Of a DNA stretch of 42,787 nucleotides, positions 7,956-17,900 are shown piece by piece. How positions within the stretch are numbered: position 1 is the stretch's first letter; each line of letters opens with the position of its first letter. The notes below the pieces were generated by a model. The model saw nothing but the letters and a program-made list of their open reading frames with translations, made no database searches and was not told where the DNA came from. The DNA is from Saccharofermentans sp. (lineage in GTDB: Bacteria > Bacillota > Clostridia > Saccharofermentanales > Saccharofermentanaceae). The stretch spans positions 1 through 42,787 of the forward strand of contig JAIKVV010000029.1 of the NCBI GenBank assembly GCA_024685385.1, written 5' to 3'. Both the position numbers and the translations under genes were made by a program.

Positions 7956-9353
7956 TTATACCAACCAGTTCAGATAATCCTTGAGGAATTTGTAGCAGGT
8001 ATTAAGGCTGCTGATCGTTGATCTGACCTCTTTATAATACCCTGCGGGAGCATCGACAAACGTCGATATTTCTGCCAGAGGCAGTTCATCGACGCTGCCT
8101 ACCAGATCTTTATCGATCTTGTCATCGCTCTTGCCGTCCTCACCGGGATCGATCTTGGATTGCATATCCTGATTCTGTTGTTCGTTTTGTTCCCTGTTAT
8201 CATCAGGTTCTTTCGGATCATCATTCGATCCTTCATTTCCGTTGTCAGATCCTTTGTCATCCTGCGCCCTGTCCTGATAGCCGGATTCGATCAACCTGAC
8301 TCCGATGGTCGCATAAGCTTTCTTATTGCCTTCCGAATCGGTCTTTGAAAGAGTAAATACTTCCGGATTATCTTTAAAGGAGATCACTATATATCCTTCC
8401 TCGTTGACTATACCTGAGTCTTCAGGGGATTTGCCGGTCACTCTGGTCACTATATTGCCGAGCGCGCTGAAGTATCTGTTCTTATCAAAGCCTGCCTTGG
8501 AATTGCCGATGCATTCGTCCGCAAGCTCGACGAACTTTCTAATGTTGCAGGTAACGCCTTCCACGAGCTGGGTGGTTCCGTCGGATTTCATGGCAAGTTT
8601 ATCGGGAGACTGAAGTTCCAGCATCTTATGGCATACCTTGTAGGACTGGGTCGCCCAGTTGTCGCCGGATATCGTATATGCTCCGGAGAGGCTCGATATG
8701 CTCCTGCGCTTTGTCGTAGGATCGATATTGAAAGCATCCCACTGGATACGCGTAATCTCACCTTTCGCCACTTCGATCTCAACGAAATCGATATATCCGT
8801 CTTTATCGGCAGTCATCGACTGCGCGTAGTAGGTACCGTCCCGAAGATCTCCTGTCATTATGATCTTCTCCGGATCCTCATCGGGAACAGTTCCCTGATC
8901 GGTAATGGCAACGGGGATTATGCTCCCGACGAGACAGTCTCTTACATTCTCAAAAGCCGTCTCATCCGTTATCAGAGGATTTGTTTCGTCATAAACATGT
9001 TCGATGCCGGTAACCTCGGATGTCTCGTAATCTATTCCTACCAAAAGGTGGACTGACCTCAAGTCATCCGTCTTGCTTTCTATGTCTATGACATAACCCG
9101 ATCTGTTGTGTGATGAATCATAAGCCAGATAACATGCTTTGATGTCGGGATAATCCTTGAGGATCGCAGTATTGAGCGGTTCATAGGATTCCGCCTTCAA
9201 AACAGTTTCAAAATCCCTTATGTACTGTGCCTGGTTTCTCTTATTCTCCTCGTTGCGCGAGATCATATAACCGCCGATGATGACTATGGCGGCAATGATC
9301 ATGATGACGGCCGTCTCGAAAACAAATCTCCTGATACCGTTTCTCGTCATCAT
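7956..9353 (-). CDS. RnfG-like / FMN_bind-type membrane-anchored protein
   Basis: The 465-residue product has an N-terminal TM (about residues 10-30) and an extracytoplasmic body. Two FMN_bind-like stretches can be seen. One is at about residues 85-150 (GYVIDIESKT, then VTGIEHVYDET). The other, at about 170-245, contains DGTYYAQSMTADKDGY and VEIEVAKGEITRIQWDAF, like the extracytosolic flavoprotein family. The expected covalent FMN motif SGA-T/S reads SGAY at residues 223-226, so the usual acceptor is Tyr. A Glu/Asp/Asn/Gln-rich linker (about 365-420) precedes a C-terminal helical region. RnfG is usually near 200 residues, so this protein is more than twice the normal size. It overlaps rnfD by four bases. 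RnfG homology rests on position and motif resemblance. Confidence 0.65.
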   Translation of the reverse strand: MMTRNGIRRFVFETAVIMIIAAIVIIGGYMISRNEENKRNQAQYIRDFETVLKAESYEPLNTAILKDYPDIKACYLAYDSSHNRSGYVIDIESKTDDLRSVHLLVGIDYETSEVTGIEHVYDETNPLITDETAFENVRDCLVGSIIPVAITDQGTVPDEDPEKIIMTGDLRDGTYYAQSMTADKDGYIDFVEIEVAKGEITRIQWDAFNIDPTTKRRSISSLSGAYTISGDNWATQSYKVCHKMLELQSPDKLAMKSDGTTQLVEGVTCNIRKFVELADECIGNSKAGFDKNRYFSALGNIVTRVTGKSPEDSGIVNEEGYIVISFKDNPEVFTLSKTDSEGNKKAYATIGVRLIESGYQDRAQDDKGSDNGNEGSNDDPKEPDDNREQNEQQNQDMQSKIDPGEDGKSDDKIDKDLVGSVDELPLAEISTFVDAPAGYYKEVRSTISSLNTCYKFLKDYLNWLV

Positions 9354-10309
9354 AAGAGATCCACCTCCCTCGACCTCCTGCCCCTGCGGGAAATGCTTTT
9401 CGAGAAATAATCAAGAACAAAAGACATGAAGTTGACTGCAACAACAGGAGACACGAGCATCGTAACATCTGATACGCGCCCGTAGAGTATGAGCGTGAAG
9501 ACTCCGCACACAATGCCTGCAGTTACGGCCGGCAGAGGCCTTGAAGGGACCGTCGTATAATCTCCCAGGCAGTAGACCGCAATGAACATGACTCCCGAAG
9601 AGAGGATGAACAATACATATTGATGCAGTCCCTGGGAACTTATGATCGTCGATATGTGTGTAAGAGGAAAACCTGCAAATAAGGTGAGCATATAGCCTGC
9701 GGGTGCATAGATCCTGATGGTGCCCTTAACCAGCATGAAAACAAGACCTATGAGGATCATGAGGCAGCAGGATACGCCGAGCAGGGATCCTGCAAATCCG
9801 CTTATTATCTCAGGATAAGACAGTCCGGAATAATCGGGATTTGTTACCTTCCCGGAAACTATTGAAACAAAAGCGAACCAATCTCCCAAAGGCTTACTGA
9901 AACCCGAAAAAGACGACGGGAAGACCGTGTTGGTAAAAAGCACCGCAGCAGTCGCCGGGAAGAGGATATTGGAACCTGCTCCTCCGAAGAGCTGCTTGAC
10001 TATGACAGAGCCGAACAAAATGCCTGCGATCACTGCCGTAACCGGAGTCTCAGGCGACAGGAGCAAGCCGAATGTCAATCCGGAGACTATGGAGCTTACG
10101 TCAAAATATTCACCCTTTGCATGCCTTCTTATTAATTTTGCAGCCACTATGTCCGTAAGCATGAAACCCGCAACGGATAATGACAGGAGGATTATCGCGC
10201 GTATGCCGTATGCGAAAACGGCGAAGACGACACAGGGCATAAGGGCTGCCAGACGGGTAAGATAGATATATGGAGCGTTCTTCTCCGTATGTATGAAGGG
10301 AGCCGTCAT
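9350..10309 (-). CDS. rnfD: RnfD/NqrB-family membrane subunit
   Basis: The 319-residue product has about nine TM helices in the RnfD arrangement. Recognisable RnfD blocks are VSGLTFGLLLSPETPV (residues 75-90), the VKQLFGGAGSNILFPATAA loop (104-122) and GFAGSLLGVSCCLMILIG (171-188), which matches the family's GSxGExS region. The canonical flavin-attachment site SGAT lies just before that last block in RnfD; here it reads SGLS (161-164). In a complete Rnf complex RnfD carries covalent FMN and helps couple electron flow to ion transport. The gene overlaps both rnfC and the RnfG-like gene by four bases, so the three are co-translated. Confidence 0.82.
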   Translation of the reverse strand: MTAPFIHTEKNAPYIYLTRLAALMPCVVFAVFAYGIRAIILLSLSVAGFMLTDIVAAKLIRRHAKGEYFDVSSIVSGLTFGLLLSPETPVTAVIAGILFGSVIVKQLFGGAGSNILFPATAAVLFTNTVFPSSFSGFSKPLGDWFAFVSIVSGKVTNPDYSGLSYPEIISGFAGSLLGVSCCLMILIGLVFMLVKGTIRIYAPAGYMLTLFAGFPLTHISTIISSQGLHQYVLFILSSGVMFIAVYCLGDYTTVPSRPLPAVTAGIVCGVFTLILYGRVSDVTMLVSPVVAVNFMSFVLDYFSKSISRRGRRSREVDLL

Positions 10310-11826
10310 ACCTTCTTACCTCCCTTGAAGGGCAGATTGATCTCGTTGGGATCAACGGCCTTCCTGTAATCTTCGTCCTCAACGAATTCCTCAAGCAGGG
10401 AGATCTCTCCGATGAGATCTTCTTCTCCTTCTTTCCTGCTTCCGCTCGAGAAGGATGTATTGTGGAGCAGAGAGTTCTCTTCGATGATGCGTCCTGCGGA
10501 TGCAAAAGGAGCGATCATGGATGCAAGATCTATTCCCGCAGGACAGATGTAAGAACAAGTCCCGCAGGCGATGCAGTCTCTGCCTCCCTCTTCTGCCGCT
10601 TTCTGCGACAAACCCTGGATGAGCATCTCATACACTATATTGGGAGAAAGGCCCATGGGGCAGGTCTCGGAACAAAGTCCGCAGTGGATGCAGGGAGTCT
10701 TCGGAATGAAATTCTTCGGTGCGACCGTAACAGCCGATGTAATCTTTATGACAGGCGTGTTCTCGGGATCGGTCGCTTCTATGCCCGTAAGGCAATTGCC
10801 CCAGATTATCCTGTCATTCGTCGGCATGGCGACGCTTCCGTTATTGACGATCTCGGAAAGAGGCGTTCCTATGGGGACCAGAACATTATTCCTGCAGTAT
10901 GAATCCGTACAGACAGATACGATCCTCTCCGTCATGGGCATATTGTCTGCAAGCGCTCTCCATACGGCATAGAGAGTCGAACAGTTGAACATTACGGCCT
11001 TGCATTCCTCTTCAAGGATCGCGCCCTCAGCAAGATTCTTGCCGTAGAGCGCCTTTGCAACGAGCCTGTAATAGCCCTGAGGATATCTGTCGCGGAAACG
11101 GCAGATCTCAAACTCCAGTCCCTCAAATTCATCTTTGGCTGAATCTATGGACGACTGCAGCATCTTTATCTCGGATTTTCTTCTGTGTGATATGAGAAAT
11201 CTTATCTTCTTTGCACCGCAGGTCGTTGCAACGGCACAAGCGCCCCTTACGACATAGTCGGTATGTTCGTTAATGACAGTCAGATCGCAGGTCGCAAAAG
11301 GCTCGCTCTGAAGACAATTGACCAGGAGTTCGTTAACTCCGTGCCTTTTCGCACGTGAGATCTTGGCAGCTGAAGGGATCCCTTCACCGCCCATTCCGCA
11401 GATCCCTGCGGCTCTTATTATCGCGACAGTCTCTTTTGCTGACATGTTCATATGCGATCGCGGTCTTATCGAATCCACAGTCGTTCTCTTCATGTCATTT
11501 TCGATAAAGACAGCCATGCAGGATATTCCGTTGGGAAGAATTACCGGCTTGATGTCCGTGACCGTACCCGATATGCCCGAATGGACCGGAGATGCAAAAG
11601 TGTGAGGCTTGGGCATGCCGATACACTGTCCGACCTTGACCTGATCGCCAACCTTGACCACGGGTTCACAGGGAACGCCGTAATTCATCTTCATGGGCAA
11701 TATTATCCTTGCGGGATTGATCTTTTCAAGCATTACTTCACGCACAAAAGGCGTTCTGCGCGAAAAGTCGAGAACACCATTCGAGATAACGCCTTTTGAA
11801 AATGAATATATCCTGCCGTTTTCCAT
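10306..11826 (-). CDS. rnfC: RnfC-like electron transport subunit (NADH/FMN, two 4Fe-4S)
   Basis: The 506-residue product follows the RnfC plan. A barrel-sandwich N-terminal part (to about residue 110) contains VGDQVKVGQCIG. The nucleotide/FMN domain has GMGGEGIPSAAK (RnfC: GMGGAGFPTxxK) and NCLQSEPFATCD where most members have N-x-x-ECEP. Next is a SLBB-like region, then two ferredoxin clusters: CIHCGLCSETCP and CIACGTCSYICP. RnfC normally oxidises NADH at the cytoplasmic face and passes electrons towards RnfB. No RnfB, RnfA or RnfE gene is in the window, and none lies between rpoD and the end of this run. The start at 11826 has no obvious ribosome binding site. It lies 33 bases after rpoD with no terminator between, so read-through from rpoD is likely. 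Confidence 0.85.
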   Translation of the reverse strand: MENGRIYSFSKGVISNGVLDFSRRTPFVREVMLEKINPARIILPMKMNYGVPCEPVVKVGDQVKVGQCIGMPKPHTFASPVHSGISGTVTDIKPVILPNGISCMAVFIENDMKRTTVDSIRPRSHMNMSAKETVAIIRAAGICGMGGEGIPSAAKISRAKRHGVNELLVNCLQSEPFATCDLTVINEHTDYVVRGACAVATTCGAKKIRFLISHRRKSEIKMLQSSIDSAKDEFEGLEFEICRFRDRYPQGYYRLVAKALYGKNLAEGAILEEECKAVMFNCSTLYAVWRALADNMPMTERIVSVCTDSYCRNNVLVPIGTPLSEIVNNGSVAMPTNDRIIWGNCLTGIEATDPENTPVIKITSAVTVAPKNFIPKTPCIHCGLCSETCPMGLSPNIVYEMLIQGLSQKAAEEGGRDCIACGTCSYICPAGIDLASMIAPFASAGRIIEENSLLHNTSFSSGSRKEGEEDLIGEISLLEEFVEDEDYRKAVDPNEINLPFKGGKKV

Positions 11827-11859
11827 ATTATGCGGGGTTAAACGGATCTTAAAGTCCTG

Positions 11860-12900
11860 TTAGTCGGTATAACCTTCCAGTTTCTTGGAACTTGAAGCCC
11901 TGGACAGTTTCCTGATAGCCTTGGCCTCGATCTGTCTTATACGCTCTCTGGTAACGCCCAGATGCTGGCCAACCTGTTCGAGGGTCATGGGGACACCGTC
12001 TTTAAGACCGAACCTTAATTCTATAACGCGTCTTTCTCTGTCGGAAAGATTTCCTAATGCCTTGATAAGATCTTCCTTGAGCAAGGTCCTTGCAACTTCC
12101 TCGTCAGGAGCAAGCTCATCATTGGAGATAAAGTCAACAAGGTGGCTGTCCTCCTCTTCACCGACAGGCTTGTCGATGGAGATGGGATCCTGGGATATCT
12201 TCTTGATGTCCCTGATCTTCTGAACATCCATGCCCATGGCTTCGGCAAGCTCGTCATCCGTAGGCTCGCGGTTCAGATCCTGAACGAGCTGACGCTGTAC
12301 GCGTGTCAGTTTGTTAATAGTCTCGACCATGTGAACGGGGATCCTTATGGTCCTTGCCTGGTCGGCTATAGCTCTGGTGATAGCCTGACGGATCCACCAT
12401 GTAGCGTATGTGGAGAACTTAAAGCCCTTCTGGTAATCGAACTTATCGACTGCCTTGATGAGGCCGATATTTCCTTCCTGGATAAGATCGAGCAGAGCAA
12501 GACCGCGGTTCATGTATTTCTTGGCGATGGAAACAACAAGTCTCAGGTTGGATTCGATCAGCTTATCCTTTGCATCCTGATCGCCCTCGGCCATTCTCTT
12601 GGCGATCTCCCTCTCCTCGTCGGGTTTTAGAAGATCGATCTTTCCGATTTCCTTAAGATACATCTTGACCGAATCGTCAACGGACAGATCGTCGATGGAT
12701 GCGCCGTCAATATCGGCATCCAGGTTGATCTCACCCACTTTGATCCCGGCTTCCTCAAGCTCAGCCGTGAGTTTGACCATGTCATCTGCTTCGATCTTGT
12801 ATTCGAATGCTATATTATCAACGTCGTTATCGCTGATAGTGTTATCGTTCTTGGATGCAAACTTCTTCAGAGCCTCAAGTGCCTTCTGATAATCGCTCAT
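11860..12900 (-). CDS. rpoD: Primary RNA polymerase sigma factor (RpoD/SigA)
   Basis: The 346-residue product is a group 1 sigma-70 factor. A short region 1.1-like N-terminus (to about residue 70) is followed by region 1.2 ([17 protein letters not shown]), region 2 ([24 protein letters not shown] and the [17 protein letters not shown] segment), region 3 ([13 protein letters not shown]) and region 4 (a helix-turn-helix with [20 protein letters not shown]). Its length is close to SigA of Bacillus relatives. In many Firmicutes this gene follows dnaG; here it follows a zinc-ribbon membrane protein gene with a 22-base gap and is followed by rnfC. AGGGGG lies about 11 bases before the ATG. Confidence 0.95.
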   Translation of the reverse strand: MSDYQKALEALKKFASKNDNTISDNDVDNIAFEYKIEADDMVKLTAELEEAGIKVGEINLDADIDGASIDDLSVDDSVKMYLKEIGKIDLLKPDEEREIAKRMAEGDQDAKDKLIESNLRLVVSIAKKYMNRGLALLDLIQEGNIGLIKAVDKFDYQKGFKFSTYATWWIRQAITRAIADQARTIRIPVHMVETINKLTRVQRQLVQDLNREPTDDELAEAMGMDVQKIRDIKKISQDPISIDKPVGEEEDSHLVDFISNDELAPDEEVARTLLKEDLIKALGNLSDRERRVIELRFGLKDGVPMTLEQVGQHLGVTRERIRQIEAKAIRKLSRASSSKKLEGYTD

Positions 12901-12922
12901 ATAAATAATTGCCCCCTTCTTC

Positions 12923-13693
12923 TTAAGTCTCGCTCGTCTCGGATGTCTGAGTCGTCTCTATGACTTCGTCTTCCTTATACTCCGCGCCGGAAGCCGTAAC
13001 CTTATAGATTCCCTTGGGAGTATAGATCTCAAGCGTTACCTTAGAATCTGCGTCAGAAGAATAATTCCCTGACTTGTTCCTCAGATCGCAATACTTCCTG
13101 AAGATCTCTTCAGCCGTTTTGCTGCTTACCTCATCGGCAGTGGCGACCTTGATGTTCTGGCATGTCTGGCCGAAAACGTTATAACCCTTGCTGAATCCGT
13201 CACTGTCAACGGATGTATCGACCTTGATCTGTCCGTCAAAGACGGTGTCGATGGAAGATGTTATCTTGTTCAGCATGCCCTTTCTCGAAAAATACATGGG
13301 CAACGCTATTGCGACTACTATAGCGACTGCAGCGGCAATACCGGCTGCAAGACCGATGACGAGTTTCTTGGGAGCCTTAACATCCTTGGCCTGAACCTCA
13401 AACTCATTGGCCTTTTCCTTGGTCTCGCTCTCACCGGATCTGTTTGTCTTGTCTCTGGCAACGGCTTTCTCGACCATATCCGGATATACCGGTGTCGCAT
13501 AATAATGTCTGGTCTCTTCCGATTCCTCGATCTTCTCATTGGGGAAAGTATAGTTTCCGGGATTCTCCAATATCTCAATGGCCTCCGCCGAAGGGAATAC
13601 CAAGTGGCAGAATATACATTCGCACTTATCGTCCCTGTTATCGAATACGATGAGAGAACCACAGTTCTTACACATTCCTTGAGTAGTAGCCAT
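12923..13693 (-). CDS. Zinc-ribbon, single-TM protein of unknown function
   Basis: I start at the ATG at 13693 (256 residues) because AAGGA lies nine bases upstream. Longer starts reach into the promoter's transcription start. Residues 6-29 form a zinc ribbon: CKNCG, then about 15 residues, then CECIFC. A charged linker follows, then one TM (about residues 109-132) and an extracytoplasmic domain of about 100 residues, ending in a Thr/Ser/Glu tail ([10 protein letters not shown]). The zinc ribbon should be cytoplasmic. The family is not recognised beyond this layout. The gene begins the run that contains rpoD and the rnf-like genes and has its own good promoter at 13792-13820. Confidence 0.75.
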   Translation of the reverse strand: MATTQGMCKNCGSLIVFDNRDDKCECIFCHLVFPSAEAIEILENPGNYTFPNEKIEESEETRHYYATPVYPDMVEKAVARDKTNRSGESETKEKANEFEVQAKDVKAPKKLVIGLAAGIAAAVAIVVAIALPMYFSRKGMLNKITSSIDTVFDGQIKVDTSVDSDGFSKGYNVFGQTCQNIKVATADEVSSKTAEEIFRKYCDLRNKSGNYSSDADSKVTLEIYTPKGIYKVTASGAEYKEDEVIETTQTSETSET

Positions 13694-13791
13694 AAACGTC
13701 ATCCTTGTACTTATTCTTATGCTGATATCAGGCTTCACCGGCCCCTCAGTCTGGCGGAGGGCATAGTTCCGCTTATAACAGCGCAACGTAT

Positions 13792-13820
13792 AAGATACAA
13801 CAGGAAGCAGATAATGTCAA
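13792..13820 (-). promoter_or_regulatory. Promoter for the zinc-ribbon/rpoD/rnf-like run
   Basis: A perfect TTGACA (13815-13820 on the minus strand) is 17 bases from TATCTT (13792-13797). Transcription would start near 13785, leaving an untranslated leader of about 90 bases before the start at 13693. The promoter is divergent from the one at 13873-13902. Confidence 0.65.
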
Positions 13821-13872
13821 GTAATGCTATTAAATTAATTAATAAAAAGCCGCTGCAGTCCGCATATTGGAA

Positions 13873-13902
13873 TTCTCAAAAAACCGCACGTGATGATATA
13901 AT
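13873..13902 (+). promoter_or_regulatory. Extended -10 promoter for the 13935/tadA pair
   Basis: TGA-TATAAT (13894-13902) is a consensus extended -10 element. A weak -35, TTCTCA (13873-13878), lies 18 bases upstream. The predicted start is about 25 bases before the ATG at 13935. Confidence 0.65.
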
Positions 13903-13934
13903 AGCAAAAGATACCCATTGGAGGTGGATAGATT

Positions 13935-14387
13935 ATGGCAGTTTACGGTAAGAGAGATTATAGTTATGTAGCAAACGCGGTTAATTCCGATCTTCAGAAC
14001 TCCCGCAATGCAATGAAATTACATGATGCAAGCAAGAGCATCGATGAACTCAAGAATGACATTACAAAGCTTGAGATGATGATCCAGGTCATGTTTTCGA
14101 TTATGAAGGAACAGGGCGTAACCACAGAACAGCTCAACGACAAGTTAAAGCTGTTGTTGGACGATAAGATATCCAAAGGCTTTGCCAGGTCAGATTCCAT
14201 GCCCTGCCCCAAGTGCGGCAAGACCATCCGTGAATCTGTCCAGACGCCCATGATGGGAAGATGCATGTTCTGCGGCACCACGGCGGTATTCTATCCCTTC
14301 ATGGAAGAGGGACAGTCGGATGCCTCAGCTGCTCCCGCGGAAGAAGAAAACCCCGTAAACGATCACATGTTTGACGATCTTCTGTGA
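13935..14387 (+). CDS. Coiled-coil zinc-ribbon protein, unknown function
   Basis: The 150-residue product is soluble. Residues 30-75 form an amphipathic helical segment with heptad-like spacing (SIDELKNDITKLEMMIQVMF). Residues 90-118 hold a zinc ribbon, CPKCGKTI, about 16 residues, then CMFCG. The tail is acidic. I do not recognise a named family. GGAGG sits about ten bases before the ATG. The gene is 18 bases ahead of tadA and probably shares its mRNA, which is the only hint of a role. Confidence 0.75.
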   Translation: MAVYGKRDYSYVANAVNSDLQNSRNAMKLHDASKSIDELKNDITKLEMMIQVMFSIMKEQGVTTEQLNDKLKLLLDDKISKGFARSDSMPCPKCGKTIRESVQTPMMGRCMFCGTTAVFYPFMEEGQSDASAAPAEEENPVNDHMFDDLL

Positions 14388-14405
14388 TCTAAAGGACTTT
14401 TCGGG

Positions 14406-14927
14406 ATGGCAGCAAGAAAATCCAAGTTATTTCCTGATCTTAAGCCCTCTGACATTCACGAGGGCTTTATGCTGGAGGCCATTCTTGAGGCAGAGAAAGC
14501 CATTAAGCTTTCCGAATGTCCCATCGGCTGCGTTATAGTCAAGGACGGCAAGATCCTCGTCAGGGCGCATAACTTAAGGCTCACGCGCGGCAATGCCATC
14601 GCACATGCCGAAGTCATAGCCATCGACAAAGCCTGCCGTAAGACAGGCGATTTCAGGCTTAACGACTGCGATATGTATGTCACTTTGGAGCCTTGCACCA
14701 TGTGTGCCGGAGCCATAATCCAGAGCCGCATCCGCAAGGTCTATTTCGGAGCTTATGAACCCAAGAGCGGCGCCGTGTGCTCCTGCAACGACATCTTCAA
14801 TGTCAAGCACGGGCATAATCACAAAGTCGAATTCGAAGGCGGAATACTCGAAGAAGAATGCTCATCCATGATGAAGGATTTCTTCCAAAACATAAGGATC
14901 CGCGACGCAAAAAAACAGGATAACTGA
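14406..14927 (+). CDS. tadA: tRNA-specific adenosine deaminase (A34 to I34)
   Basis: The 173-residue product belongs to the cytidine/deoxycytidylate deaminase superfamily and matches TadA, which makes inosine at the wobble position of tRNA-Arg(ACG). Zinc and catalytic residues are visible as HAEVIAI and PCTMCAG. Other TadA features are CPIGCVIVKDGKI, VTLEPCTM and the FGAYEPKSGA segment before the C-terminal helix with EECSSMMKDFF. An N-terminal extension of about 18 residues precedes the core. AAAGGA lies about ten bases upstream of the ATG. It ends nine bases before the convergent addA stop, with no terminator hairpin seen between. Confidence 0.93.
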   Translation: MAARKSKLFPDLKPSDIHEGFMLEAILEAEKAIKLSECPIGCVIVKDGKILVRAHNLRLTRGNAIAHAEVIAIDKACRKTGDFRLNDCDMYVTLEPCTMCAGAIIQSRIRKVYFGAYEPKSGAVCSCNDIFNVKHGHNHKVEFEGGILEEECSSMMKDFFQNIRIRDAKKQDN

Positions 14928-14936
14928 AAGGTCTTA

Positions 14937-17900
14937 TCAGATCTTCACGAATCGGGAATATCTTACAAGATAGACCCACTTCTCCTTGACATATTTACCG
15001 CTCTTGGCAAATGCCGCAGCATAGGAATCGATCTGGACGGAGTGTCTTGACCTGGCCTCATCATCCATTTCTTCCATATCCATGTCATCAAGCCTGTCAG
15101 TCTTATAATCTAGAATGACAAAGCCATCGTCCTCTTCGAAAACGAGGTCTGCAATTCCTTGTACGAGAACACTTCCGCTGTCAGACCGTGAAGGATCAGT
15201 ATAAACCGAGAATACGAGAGGATATTCATATCTTGCAGCATTCTTCCTGTCGGCAAGCTCAAGCCTTCTTCCGATATCGCTGTTATAGAAATCGGTAACA
15301 CCGCTCTTCATCTCAAGGCAGGTCTTTCTGACTACAGCAGGATCGGCGCCGTTAAAGAAGCCCTCTTCGATCAGTCTGTCTACACAAGCTTCATAATCGG
15401 CAAGTATCTCATCAGGCTGGGCGGCCCTCATCAGGATATGGAGGATCGTACCCTTTGCGGCAGAAGAAAGCATCTTCTTCCCGCCCCCGTAATCCGGTAA
15501 GGATCTTATGTTCATGTCAACATGAGTGGTCGATGTGAACTTGCCCGAAGATGCAGAAGTAACCGATACTTTGAAAGGTATCTCGGTCTCGGCACGGTAT
15601 CTGTATTCGGCGATTTCCGAAGGTATGAAAGTCTCCGCTTCAGCTGCTTCTTCAGCCTGTGAAACAGCGCTTATAAACTCCGTCTGCATTTCGTCTGATG
15701 CATATCCTGTCAGTTCTTCATCGGAAAGGACTCTGACGCTGACGGGATCATGATCATCCAGATAATCAGAGAATAGATCTCTGTCAGCCGTAAGGAGCGG
15801 TTCGGGACATGTAAGCCCCGCCTCGGCGAACCTTTCACATACACTGTCATTCCAATAGGGAGATCTCATGAGCGCGAGCATGAGGAAATAGAATATGCCT
15901 CCCGTCCTTGCACGCAATATGGTCTCCCTCCTCTTTATCTGGGGAGACAGCATCAGAGCGGCATTCTTAGCACAGGCGACATACATCGGATTCTTCTTGC
16001 TGCTTTGAGAATCAGCGCTCAAAACAACAGACAATTTATCCTGTGAGCGGGTCAATGCAACATATAACAACCGCATGAGTTCCGAATTATCTTCGACATA
16101 GATATCCTCATTCTTTATGACCATCTCTATCGATGTCATCCTGCAAAGCTTTTCCCTGTCATACCAGTCGGAACACCAGCCGGTCTTGTCATCAAAATAG
16201 ATGCCTGATACCGAACTGTCGGACATGCGGCGTCTGGGTTTTACGGCCAGTATCACATACCGGAATTCAAGTCCCTTGCTCTTATGGACATTCATGACAG
16301 TAACCTTATCCGGTCTCGAATCTCTCGTCTCAACGCTTGCGCCGTCAGAAAGCTTGATCTTCATCTGTTCGATCTCTGTTGCTATCCCGGATATGTCGGT
16401 GCCGTATCTTCCGAAATTGCTTACGAGCCAGTTCTTGAAAAGACTGATCTTGGAAATATTGCCGCCCGATGCGCCTATCGTTGCCTTGATGTGAGTCTTC
16501 TTAAAAACTTCCTCTGCAGTCGATCCGATGGCGGAAGTCATTGCAAAAGAACGAAGATCATCGAAAACATCAAGGAAGCGGCCCACCCGGAGATATAAGT
16601 CTCCCTCTGATGTCTCATCTGAAAGGCTGTAATAGATCCTGATCCTGTCTATCAGATTGATCCTGATGTCCTTGCCATGTCCAAGCAGATATGCATTTAT
16701 GTGTGCTATCTCATCCAGAGTGAAATTGGAAAATTCGAATGGCGCAAGAAGGACTCCGAGCATGTATTCATCCCTGCAGGAATTACCCAGGCATATTATC
16801 AGCGATGCCAGTCTGTGGATATCGTTATCGGTAAAGATCATGGTGATGTTTATGCCTGCTGCATCTATGCCTTTTCCGTTCAGATATTCCGTAACGGCAT
16901 TTGCGAGACCCCGCGTCTCGGTAAGCACGCATATGTCGCTTAACCTGTGATCTTCCGGATCTTTAGCAAGATAGTCTCTTATCAGATACTCGATCCCTCT
17001 GTTAAGGCTTTTTACGTCCTTGCCCGAAGGATCTGAAGCATCCTCTTCAGCAAGATCTTCCTGCGCAGCATCTTCTGCGTTTTCATCGGGACTGTCCTCT
17101 TCACTTCCGTCCTGCCTTAAATAGTCTTCATCAACGACAAGGATATCCGGAACGTTATAGGGATCGTAGCTGCCGTCTTTGTTTTCCGGGAAATGGAGCA
17201 TCTGCCTGGGATAATCTATGCCGCAGACATCCTTATCCATCAACTGCAGGAAAATGAAATTGATGAAGTTCAATACTTCCTTTCTGCTCCTGTAATTCTC
17301 GTTCAGATAAAGGGGCGTACCGCACTCCGGATCTGATTCCATTTCAGATAACATTCCGGTAAAGATCGAAGGATCCGAATTACGGAATCTGTATATGCTC
17401 TGCTTAACGTCACCGACACGGAAGACATTCTTTCCTGATCTTGATATCTTTCTTATGATCTCATCCTGAAGATCCGTATTGTCCTGATACTCGTCAACGT
17501 ATATCTCCAGGAACTTATTGCGGTAATGGCATGAAGCCTCAGAATCAGAAAAGATATCAAATGCCGAATATTCAAGATCAGCAAAATCCATGCCCCTTAC
17601 GGAATATTTAAGATCGGCATATATATCATCCATTGACAGGATAAGATCGGTATAGGCTCTTACGGCTCTTACATTCTCATCTGCCATGGCCCCGATCACG
17701 GCAAGCGGCGTGGACCTAAATATCTTAAATATCTCATTCAGTCCGTCTGACAGGTCATAAGGGCCCGTAATATCTTTTGTGCCTGAAATACCGTACGCTT
17801 TGCAGATGGAAAGGAACGGCGCCGCCTCAGGGTAATCTTTCGACAGATTACGCAGGCTCAGGTCAGTTATATCGACGGACGTCAATGTATCGATTATCTC

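Noticed and set aside
12142..12630. A 162-residue plus-strand open frame opposite rpoD
   Set aside because: Antisense shadow of a highly conserved gene.
13694..13786. Longer start for the zinc-ribbon gene (TTG at 13786)
   Set aside because: It would lie at the predicted transcription start and has no ribosome binding site; the extra residues look random.
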